DNA of 64,000 nt from JBJMLO01 sp045805265 (GTDB taxonomy: Bacteria; Actinomycetota; UBA4738; JACQTL01): contig JBJMLO010000024.1 in assembly GCA_045805265.1 (NCBI GenBank), forward strand, positions 124,001 to 188,000. Direction: 5' to 3'. The translations under genes were made by a program, and so were the position numbers. Under the pieces are notes generated by a model. It was given only the letters and a program-made list of their open reading frames with translations. It had not been told where the DNA came from and searched no databases. The first letter of the stretch is position 1. Each line of letters opens with the position of its first letter. Positions 34,940 to 44,452 of this stretch are shown here, piece after piece.

Positions 34940-35020
34940 CCCCCGCAACCTCCGGCCAACGCACAAGCTGTCGCCCCCCCCGGCCGTAAGGGACAATGAC
35001 CCCAGTCAGAGGAGGACCGA

Positions 35021-35800
35021 TTGCTGCTGGCCATCGACGTTGGCAACACCCAGACCGTGGCGGGTGTGTTCCGCGACGAGGAGCTGGCCTGGCACTGGCG
35101 CCTGTCGACCCAACCCGAGCGGACGGCCGACGAGCTCGCCCTCGCGTTCGGCGGCTTCCTGGAGCAGCAGGGCCTCTCGTTCTCCCGGAACATCACGGGC
35201 GTGGTCATCTCCTCCGTCGTCCCGCCCGTCACCGGCGAGCTCCGGGAGATGGTGAGTCGGTACTTCCACTTCGACCCGGTGGTCGTGGAGCCGGGCGTGA
35301 AGACCGGGGTGTCGGTGCTGACCGACAACCCCCGGGAGGTCGGCGCGGACCGCATCGTGAACGCCCTCGCCGCGTTCACGAAATACGGCGGGCCCTGCAT
35401 CGTCGTGGACTTCGGCACGGCGACGACGTACGACGCGGTGAGCGAGAAGGGCGAGTACCTGGGCGGCGCGATCGCGCCGGGCCTGGCCGTCGCGGCCGAG
35501 GGCCTGATCGCGCAGGCCTCTCGCCTTCCCCGCGTCGAGATCGTGGCCCCGGACGCGGTCGTCGGGAAGAACACGGTCGCGGCGTTGCAGTCGGGGCTGG
35601 TGTTCGGCACCGCCGCCGAGGTGGACGGCATGGTGGAGCGCATGCAGAAGGAGCTGGGCGGCCACGCCACGGTCGTCGTCACCGGCGGTCTGGCGGAGAT
35701 CATTGCTCCCCACAGCCAGCGGATCGACCACCACGAGCCGTGGCTGACGCTCGAGGGGCTCCGCCTGATCTTCGACCGGAACACGCGGCCGGATGCCTGA
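35021..35800 (+). CDS. coaX: Type III pantothenate kinase
   Basis: 259 residues. First step of CoA synthesis from pantothenate; ASKHA fold. Motifs: LLAIDVGNTQTVAGVF (phosphate 1), PREVGADRIVNALAAF, VVDFGTATTYDAV (phosphate 2), GGAIAPGLAVAAEGL and VVVTGGLAEII. Starts at TTG 35021, which has the excellent ribosome site GAGGAGG at 35008-35014 and gives the canonical N-terminus. Its end overlaps lysS by 8 nt. Confidence 0.96.
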   Translation: MLLAIDVGNTQTVAGVFRDEELAWHWRLSTQPERTADELALAFGGFLEQQGLSFSRNITGVVISSVVPPVTGELREMVSRYFHFDPVVVEPGVKTGVSVLTDNPREVGADRIVNALAAFTKYGGPCIVVDFGTATTYDAVSEKGEYLGGAIAPGLAVAAEGLIAQASRLPRVEIVAPDAVVGKNTVAALQSGLVFGTAAEVDGMVERMQKELGGHATVVVTGGLAEIIAPHSQRIDHHEPWLTLEGLRLIFDRNTRPDA

Positions 35801-37352
35801 GCCCCCCCAGGACCGGCCGGGGGAGTCGATCGCCACCGACCACGTCGGCTCTTCCGACCAGGAGCCGGACGAGGAACACGGCCGCCTGTCCCGGGTCGTC
35901 GCCGCCCGGCGGGAGACGCTCGACCGGCTGAATGCCCGGGGTGTCCCGCCGTTCGCGCTGAACTTCGCCAAAGACGCCGACGCCACCGACATCGTCCGCA
36001 AGTTCCAGGATTCCCTGCAACCCGGCGAGGAGACGGATCAGGTCCGCTCCGTCGCCGGCCGGATCGTGATGCTCCGCCGCCTGGGCGGCGTCACCTTCGT
36101 CGTGATCCGCGACCGGTCCGGCGACCTCCAGCTGTTCTGTTCGCAGGACTCGATGGACGCCGGGTCGTGGGTGCTGCTCGACGACCTCGACCTAGGCGAC
36201 ATCGTGGGCGCGACGGGACCGGTTGTGAAGACGAAGCGGGGCGAGGTCAGCGTCAAGCCAACGACCGTGACCCTGCTGACGAAGTCGCTCCACCCGCCGC
36301 CGGAGAAGTGGGCGGGAATCCGGGACCCCGAGCTCAAGGTCCGCCGCCGGTACGTGCAACTGTTCGCCGAGCCCGCCTACCGCGCGGTGGTGCAGACACG
36401 CGCGAAGATCCTCAAGGCCATGCGGTCAGTCCTCGACGCGGAGGGCTTCCTCGAGGTCGAGACCCCGGTGCTGCAGGTCACCCACGGCGGCGCCCTGGCC
36501 ACGCCGTTCCTGACCCACCACAAGGTCCTGGACGTCGACCTGTACCTGCGGATCGCCCCCGAGCTGTACCTGAAGCGCCTGCTGGTCGGCGGGCTCGAGC
36601 GGGTCTACGAGATCGGGAGGAACTTCCGGAACGAGGGCATCGACCGGGACCACAACCCGGAGTTCACGATGCTCGAGTTCTACATGGCCTATGGCGACTA
36701 CGAGGACATGATGCGGCTGTCCGAACGCTTGGTGCGCACAGCCGCGCTCGACGTCGTGGGCACGCTCCGGTTCGCCTACCAGGGACGCGAGCTGGACCTC
36801 GAGACGCCGTGGCGAGCGGTCACCGTGCTGGAGCTCGTGTCCGAGGCGGTCGGGGAGGAGGTCACGCTCGACCGCGCGGAGCTGCCGGCGCTGGCCGAGA
36901 AGCACGACGTCGGCGTGGACCCCGCTTGGGGCCCGGGGCACGTCGTGTGGGCGCTGTACGAGAAGCTGGTGGAACCCACGATCTTCCAGCCGACATTCGT
37001 GAAGGACGTCCCGCAGGAGGTCTCGCCGCTGGCCAGGCCCCACCGAACGAGCCCCGGGGTCACCGAACACTTCGACCTGGTCATCGCCGGGATGGAGATG
37101 GGGCCGGCGTACTCCGAGCTCACGGACCCCGACGACCAGCGGGCCCGGTTCGAGGCACAGCAGGCGGCCCGCGGGCGGGGCGACGAGGAGGCCCACCCGC
37201 TGGACGAGGACTTCCTGCTCGCGCTGGAACACGGGATGCCCCCCGCGGGTGGGATGGGCATCGGCATCGACCGTCTGGCCATGATCCTGGCCGACCAGCC
37301 CTCGATCCGCGACGTCATCACGTTCCCCCACCTCCGCCCGGAAGGGGATTGA
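35793..37352 (+). CDS. lysS: Lysyl-tRNA synthetase, class II
   Basis: 519 residues. An anticodon-binding OB fold (about 70-180) is followed by the class II catalytic core: motif 1 VETPVLQVTHGGALATPF, motif 2 RVYEIGRNFRNEGIDRDHNPEF, motif 3 GMGIGIDRLAMIL. The order coaX-lysS matches mycobacteria. An ATG start lies 8 nt inside coaX. The first about 30 residues (Pro/Asp/Glu-rich) are a lineage-specific extension. It ends 15 bp from the converging secreted-protein gene. Confidence 0.97.
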   Translation: MPEPPQDRPGESIATDHVGSSDQEPDEEHGRLSRVVAARRETLDRLNARGVPPFALNFAKDADATDIVRKFQDSLQPGEETDQVRSVAGRIVMLRRLGGVTFVVIRDRSGDLQLFCSQDSMDAGSWVLLDDLDLGDIVGATGPVVKTKRGEVSVKPTTVTLLTKSLHPPPEKWAGIRDPELKVRRRYVQLFAEPAYRAVVQTRAKILKAMRSVLDAEGFLEVETPVLQVTHGGALATPFLTHHKVLDVDLYLRIAPELYLKRLLVGGLERVYEIGRNFRNEGIDRDHNPEFTMLEFYMAYGDYEDMMRLSERLVRTAALDVVGTLRFAYQGRELDLETPWRAVTVLELVSEAVGEEVTLDRAELPALAEKHDVGVDPAWGPGHVVWALYEKLVEPTIFQPTFVKDVPQEVSPLARPHRTSPGVTEHFDLVIAGMEMGPAYSELTDPDDQRARFEAQQAARGRGDEEAHPLDEDFLLALEHGMPPAGGMGIGIDRLAMILADQPSIRDVITFPHLRPEGD

Positions 37353-37367
37353 CGCTCTCCCGGAGGC

Positions 37368-38699
37368 TCAGATCTTCGGCCGCACGAAGACCAGGGTGCC
37401 GAACTGCTGCCAGTACGCGACGAGCGGCCGCCCGTCGATGCCGACCACCAGGTCGGTGTGCGATCCGGCGTAGATGGGCCCCAGCGTCTTGGTGACGTTT
37501 CCCGACGAGCACGTCGCGTTGCCGCAGTGCACCACCTTCAGGTAGGTGTCGGCCACGAATTGGGTGGTCTCCAGGAAGTAGCTGAGGTACGGGGTTCCGT
37601 TGAAGCCGATGGCGATGGCCGTGTCCGTGCCGCCCGGCCCTATGGTCTTCGTGGTGTTGCCCGACGTGCACGAGGCATTGCCACAGTGGGCCACCTTGAC
37701 GTGGTACCCGGGGAAACCGCCGACCACGTAGCTCATCACCGGGTTGCCGTCGAGCCCGATCGTGATGGAGCTCCGCCCGGCGCCTCCCCCGGCGTCGAGT
37801 GTATGCATGACGTTTCCGGAGTCGCATGCGGCGTTGCCACAGTGAGCCGTCTTCAACAGGCCGCCCTTCGCGTAGCTGATGATCGGGAGCCCGTCGACGC
37901 CGATCGTGATGGAGCTCGGGCCATCGGTCCCCGTGTCGACGGTCGTGAGGCTCTCGTCCTGACCGGCGCATGCGACGTCGTTGCAGCGCGTCAGCAGCAG
38001 GACGTTCGCCGTGTCGTCGAAGTAGGTCATGACCGGGAGCTTGTCGGACCCGATGGCGATGGACGGAAGGCTCCCGAGCTGGGCTCCTGAGCCTTCGACT
38101 GCGGTCGTCGACTGGTTCCCGAACGAGCACGCCGCATTCCCGCAATGCGTCACGATCAGATCGCCGTCGTGTTCGTCCCAGTGAGCGATGACAGGAAGAC
38201 CGTCGGCCCCGATGGCGATCGAGGTCTCGACCCCGACCAGGTTGAGGTTCGGGTCTCCCGGGTTGGCCTCCGCTTGGCTGATGTTGATCCCGGCGGTGCA
38301 GGTGGGGTTGTCGCACTGCGCCGTCCGGAGCTCCCGTCCCGTGTTTGGGGACCAGTACGACGCGATGGGCAACCCGTCGGCCCCGAGTGTGAGCGAGAGC
38401 GATGCCGTGATCCCGTAGCCCTCCGCGATGTTCAGGTGACGGACGTCGGTACACGGACCCGAGGGGTACGACCGCGGGTTGGCCGCCGACCGTCCGCAGT
38501 AGTCCCCGAGATCGTCCGGCGTGACCAGCGCTCCACCCTGGGTCCTCGTGTCGAAGAGCTGCGTCGACAGGGCCCTGATCGGGCGGTTCGATAGGCGTTG
38601 GATCGCGGTGCCCACGTGCGCCGCGGCCGGGGTGACGAGCAGCGACCCGGCGATCATCCCGGCCACCATCACCGAGACCGTCCTCGTGCGTTGACCCAT
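37368..38699 (-). CDS. Secreted protein with repeated HCGNxxC modules
   Basis: 443 residues. Signal peptide (VSVMVAGMIAGSLLVTPAAAH) followed by about six repeats of 50-60 residues. Each combines ISIGxDGLPVISYxx strands with a Cys pair: AQCDNPTC, THCGNAAC, TRCNDVAC, AHCGNAAC, AHCGNASC and VHCGNATC. The pattern suggests a beta-propeller with one disulfide per blade. I do not recognise a catalytic site. The ATG at 38699 has GGAGGGG just upstream on the minus strand. It interrupts the conserved lysS-clpC neighbourhood, as one of three secreted repeat proteins in this window. Confidence 0.83.
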   Translation of the reverse strand: MGQRTRTVSVMVAGMIAGSLLVTPAAAHVGTAIQRLSNRPIRALSTQLFDTRTQGGALVTPDDLGDYCGRSAANPRSYPSGPCTDVRHLNIAEGYGITASLSLTLGADGLPIASYWSPNTGRELRTAQCDNPTCTAGINISQAEANPGDPNLNLVGVETSIAIGADGLPVIAHWDEHDGDLIVTHCGNAACSFGNQSTTAVEGSGAQLGSLPSIAIGSDKLPVMTYFDDTANVLLLTRCNDVACAGQDESLTTVDTGTDGPSSITIGVDGLPIISYAKGGLLKTAHCGNAACDSGNVMHTLDAGGGAGRSSITIGLDGNPVMSYVVGGFPGYHVKVAHCGNASCTSGNTTKTIGPGGTDTAIAIGFNGTPYLSYFLETTQFVADTYLKVVHCGNATCSSGNVTKTLGPIYAGSHTDLVVGIDGRPLVAYWQQFGTLVFVRPKI

Positions 38700-39171
38700 G
38701 GTCCCCCTCCCTGGTGTGAGGGGTGTAGATGGCTTCCCGGAGAAAGTCAAGGTCCGGCCCGACGACCGCTTGTCCCGAATGGGGCTCTGACCAGGGGAAG
38801 AAGGCTGTGACGGGACCGAACGGGGATGTCGGCCGGGCCAAAGTTCCGCCCCGAATCTCATCCCAAGGTCTCTTCCATCCGAATGTCCATAGGGACAGAA
38901 TTGTTCAGTCATGGTGACGGCGGGGAAGAGTTGGGGGGAGGGCGCACCGGGAACGTCAGTCGTCCCGGGAGCCTCGGAGGAGACGTGATGGTCGAGGGTG
39001 CACCGGGAGTCCAAAGGGAGGCGGGGGGTATACTCGTCTCCGGAGGGCGCTCAGGCGGCGCGGATGCGCGTCACCGAGGGCGCTTCCTGTGCCTCGGGGG
39101 TAGGACGGAGTCCTCAGATCCCCAGGGCCACGCACTACGCGGGCCGGCGTTCCGGCCAGGAGAGGCTTGAC
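38700..39171. other. 472-bp divergent intergenic region (secreted repeat protein / clpC)
   Basis: Holds the promoters of both divergent genes. Visible: TGTCC-ATAG-GGACA dyad at 38884-38897 in a locally A+T-richer patch, TATACT at 39029, and two copies of a GCACCGGGA word (around 38943 and 38999). A clpC ribosome site CCAGGAGAGG ends it. I find neither a HAIR (HspR) nor a clear ClgR site, and no coding sequence. Confidence 0.55.
39029..39034 (+). promoter_or_regulatory. -10 hexamer, probable clpC promoter
   Basis: TATACT, nearly consensus, about 138 nt before the clpC ATG. No convincing -35 at 17-18 nt, which would suit an activator-dependent or alternative-sigma promoter. Confidence 0.5.
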
Positions 39172-41646
<2,475 letters not shown>

Positions 41647-41696
41647 CCCACCAGGTCGCTGCTCCCCAGGGAGCGCGATCGAAAGGCCGGGTTCAC

Positions 41697-41726
41697 GAGC
41701 CCAGCAGCCCTGCGGTTGCTGGGCTC
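41697..41726 (+). terminator. Hairpin terminator after clpC
   Basis: GAGCCCAGCA / TGCTGGGCTC, perfect 10-bp stem with a 10-nt loop, 50 nt past the clpC stop. It may serve both clpC and the converging cupin gene. Confidence 0.65.
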
Positions 41727-41781
41727 TCCGGCATCCTGGGCCCGTTGTCCGCTGCCGGAGCCTATAGCTGGCGGGTGTCCG

Positions 41782-42084
41782 CTACAAGAGCTCGGTCGTC
41801 ACGATGACGATCTCTTCCTCACCGGTGTTGTGCAGGGCGTGGGTCTCGGGGAGATCCTCGTCCCCGTACCAGAAGGTGGTCCCTGCGGTCAGCGCGAACT
41901 GCTCGATCACGCTCCCATCCGGATCCAGCGTATCCCCCGTCGATCCTCCGACGACCACGGACAGATAAGGGCGGCGGTGGAGATGCATCGGGCCGGTTTC
42001 CCCGGCGGGAACGCGATGCTCCCAGATCCGAACCCGCTCGTTCTCCAGAATGACCCGGGTTCCGAGGTTCTCGCTCGCTTCCAT
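41782..42084 (-). CDS. Small cupin-domain protein
   Basis: 100 residues, single cupin barrel. Motif 1 resembles VPAGETGPMHLHRRPYLSVVVGG with His ligands (HLH), and motif 2 is TTFWYGDEDLPETHALHNTGEEEI with a further His. A metal-binding sensor or small dioxygenase/isomerase is possible; substrate unknown. The ATG at 42084 has AGGGTGG upstream on the minus strand, so the longer form to 42171 is not needed. It starts the accessory block between clpC and radA. Confidence 0.82.
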   Translation of the reverse strand: MEASENLGTRVILENERVRIWEHRVPAGETGPMHLHRRPYLSVVVGGSTGDTLDPDGSVIEQFALTAGTTFWYGDEDLPETHALHNTGEEEIVIVTTELL

Positions 42085-42301
42085 CGGCCACCCTCCGTGA
42101 TCACTGCGCACGGGCTGTTTCGCCGGCTCGGCGCGACCGTAGCACCAAGGCCCGGGAGCAGTGCGGCCCACCCCAGCCGGTCGCGATGATCATCCCACCG
42201 CGTTCGGGCCTGCCATGGCGACAAGGCGGCCGAATGAGATGACGCTCGGGTGGCATGTCGGCTTGTTGCTCCTCATGGCAGGTTCTTGCCTGGCGAGTGA
42301 G

Positions 42302-42328
42302 CCATGCGTGACCATGCATCTTGCATGG
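42302..42328. promoter_or_regulatory. CCATGC/GCATGG operator-like dyad upstream of sigma gene
   Basis: CCATGC-ATCTT-GCATGG (42312-42328), with an extra direct CCATGC at 42302-42307, 40-65 nt before the sigma start at 42369. Such a spaced triple is typical of a regulator site; the binder is unknown. Confidence 0.35.
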
Positions 42329-42368
42329 GCAAACGTCACGCGATCGAGTGCTGGGGGGTTCATGTGAT

Positions 42369-42887
42369 GTGAAGGCGACCGAGCCCGTCGCCACCGAGTC
42401 GGCTCATGGAGGCCAGGCTTCGTTTGAGGAGTTCTTCCGAGCCTCGTACGAGCGGCTGGCCCGAGCGATGCTCCTCGTCACCGGCCAGAGATCGGAGGCG
42501 GAAGACCTGACCCAAGACGCCTTCGTCCGGATCTACGAGCGCTGGGACCGGGTCGAACAGATGGACTCGCCGGAGGGCTACGTGTTCCGGACTGCGATGA
42601 ACCTGTACCGCAAGCGACTCCGCCGGCTCGCCGTCCGGGCACGGCGTCGTCCCCAGGCGGGGAAAGTAGTGGATCACCTCCAGGCCGTGGAGACGAGGGC
42701 CGACCTGCTCCAGGCCTTGACGGCGCTCACGGACGGCCAGCGCGAGGTGCTGGTGTTGGTGGACTGGCTGGGTCTCGAGTCCGATGGGGCAGGCCAGGTG
42801 CTCGGGCTCTCCGCCGACGCGGTTCGGGCGCGACTCCATCGAGCCCGCGCCGCGCTACGGCGAGTGATGGGAGAAGGCCATGAGTGA
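42369..42887 (+). CDS. SigE-family ECF RNA polymerase sigma factor
   Basis: 172 residues. Region 2: FEEFFRASYERLARAMLLVTG, SEAEDLTQDAFVRIYERWDRV and PEGYVFRTAMNLYRKRLRRL. Region 4: LTDGQREVLVLVDWLGLESD then AGQVLGLSADAVRARLHRARAAL. GTG 42369 is the best start, with a G-run 10 nt before; a TTG at 42321 is in frame. It resembles the sigma factor at 46345 (both have RWDRV..M..P.GY..RTAMN), so the two are paralogues. Its stop overlaps the membrane partner by 8 nt (ATGAGTGA). Confidence 0.92.
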   Translation: MKATEPVATESAHGGQASFEEFFRASYERLARAMLLVTGQRSEAEDLTQDAFVRIYERWDRVEQMDSPEGYVFRTAMNLYRKRLRRLAVRARRRPQAGKVVDHLQAVETRADLLQALTALTDGQREVLVLVDWLGLESDGAGQVLGLSADAVRARLHRARAALRRVMGEGHE

Positions 42888-43695
42888 GAATTCTCGCCTC
42901 GAGCGCGCCGTGGAGGACTTCGCGCCGAACACAGGAGCGGCGCTGGCCGAGACCATGCGCAAGGCCAAACGCCGGCGGCGTGTTCGCCGAGCTTCCGTTC
43001 TCGCCGTCGCCCTGGCTTCCTCCGCCGTGACGGCGTTGGCTCTGGTGGTGGCCCTGGGTCCGGCGACGTCACCTCACCCCGGGTCCTCCTCCATTCCCAG
43101 CCCGACCTCGACCAAGACTCCGACTGCGACCCGCACCCAGGGCACTGGGGAGCTCGTCATCGGCGAGACGGACATGCCGCCTGGGTTCGTCCCTGCGACA
43201 GTCGTCTCCTCATCCCCCTCGAAGCTGGTCCTTGAAGCCCCACCAGGGACGATCCGCTGGACCCTGAACGGTGCCTCCTGCGGTGTCTCCCAAACCTGGA
43301 TCGTGATCCCCGAGGGCGGAAGTCCGGGAGGCGGGGGGGTTGGCGGAGCCGCGTGCCCGTGGGCCCCGCATCTATCGATCGGAGCGGGTGGCGAGCTCGG
43401 CAGCAACGGGGCGGACTTCTCCGTGGTCGGCGGTCACGTCCTCCCGGCCGAAGGAGTTCGGGTGCGGGTCCAGTTGGCCAACGGCTCAGTGACCACCGTC
43501 GAGCCGAACCACTCGATGTGGCTGGTGGTCGTCCAACGCTGTGGCGACTACATGGGGACGGAGATCGCCGCAGTCGAGCTGCTGGATGAGCACGGCTCGG
43601 TCATCGACAGGAAGGTTCTCCCGAGCGAGACGAAGGTTCTTCCGCGCGAGAGCGGCTCACCGCCGGGCCCCTGGCCGACCTGGCCCCCTTGCTGA
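42880..43695 (+). CDS. Single-pass membrane partner of sigma factor (anti-sigma-like)
   Basis: 271 residues. A cytoplasmic N-terminus (SRLERAVEDFAPNTGAALAE, then KAKRRRRVRR) leads into one TM helix (ASVLAVALASSAVTALALVV, about 38-58). A Thr/Pro/Ser-rich linker and a compact extracytoplasmic domain follow, with Cys in GASCGVSQTW, GAACPWAPH and VVQRCGDY. Position and the 8-nt overlap with the sigma gene argue for an anti-sigma role, but no HxxxCxxC zinc motif is present. The extracytoplasmic domain may sense an unknown envelope signal. Confidence 0.72.
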   Translation: MSENSRLERAVEDFAPNTGAALAETMRKAKRRRRVRRASVLAVALASSAVTALALVVALGPATSPHPGSSSIPSPTSTKTPTATRTQGTGELVIGETDMPPGFVPATVVSSSPSKLVLEAPPGTIRWTLNGASCGVSQTWIVIPEGGSPGGGGVGGAACPWAPHLSIGAGGELGSNGADFSVVGGHVLPAEGVRVRVQLANGSVTTVEPNHSMWLVVVQRCGDYMGTEIAAVELLDEHGSVIDRKVLPSETKVLPRESGSPPGPWPTWPPC

Positions 43696-43825
43696 TTGCC
43701 AGGGCTGGGGAGGCATGTCCTCGAACCGCGCTCCCAGGACGTTGCCGAGCCCCCTGACAAGGGCAAGCGGCCGGGCATCCGAGGCGCGGTGAGGCTCTGA
43801 CGCGGTCTGCGAATTCTCTGATGTA

Positions 43826-44452
43826 TCAGACGCGAGCAAGCACACAGTCGAATGGCCGGGGCACTTGGGTGAGATCGAGTGCGGCGACGAGCAGTGGTGC
43901 GGATTGGATCTTCCGGCCTCGGTGCGTGCCGAGGAAGCGACGGAGCTGCTCCTCGGTCGTCCGGTCTCGCCACTGGGGCTGCTTCTGGAAGGTGCGGAAC
44001 GACGGCAGCTCACCTCGAGCGGCGATGACCTCCTCCACGGCGGCGGCTCCGAGGGAACGGATCAGCTCGTCCTCCAGGTCCTCGACGCACACGTGGAAAC
44101 CGAGTCGTTCCATGTCGGTACGGGAGAGGCTGGAGCCGAGCCCGGCTCGCTCGAGACCCAGCCTGAAGTCGCCCTCCTCTGCGGCGTCACAGAGGCCGGC
44201 CAGGCGGACGTCGAGCCCTCGAGGGCCGTACAGGTCCAGGAACCTTCCGATGTTCTTCGAACCCGCCATCGGCACGATGGCGACGCCCTCGGCGGCAAGG
44301 TTCCGATCTCTGCGCTCGGCGAGCGCTTCGAGCGCGAGCTGGTCGCTGAGCCCCTCGACGAGGACGACGGAGCGTGCGGAGAGGGCCTGGGCCGCCGGTG
44401 TGCGGCCAAGGTCGGCGAGGCTCCGTCGCTGTTCGTCTCGAGTCATCCCCAT
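43826..44452 (-). CDS. TOPRIM-domain protein (OLD-nuclease-like C-terminal TOPRIM)
   Basis: 208 residues. The core SVVLVEGLSDQLALEALAER has the conserved Glu of TOPRIM, and GVAIVPMAGSKNIGRFLDLY and LAGLCDAAEEGDF give the DxD-like acidic pair. This resembles the stand-alone TOPRIM domains related to OLD-family nucleases, without the ABC ATPase half. A nuclease or nucleotidyl-transfer activity is possible but unproven. I place the start at ATG 44452 because TACCGT lies exactly 6 nt upstream. The codon overlaps the start codon of the divergent GH13 gene (shared CATG). Confidence 0.8.
   Translation of the reverse strand: MGMTRDEQRRSLADLGRTPAAQALSARSVVLVEGLSDQLALEALAERRDRNLAAEGVAIVPMAGSKNIGRFLDLYGPRGLDVRLAGLCDAAEEGDFRLGLERAGLGSSLSRTDMERLGFHVCVEDLEDELIRSLGAAAVEEVIAARGELPSFRTFQKQPQWRDRTTEEQLRRFLGTHRGRKIQSAPLLVAALDLTQVPRPFDCVLARV

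Noticed and set aside
38700..39171. HspR (HAIR) or CtsR operator before clpC
   Set aside because: No CTTGAGT-N7-ACTCAAG or CtsR heptad repeat present.
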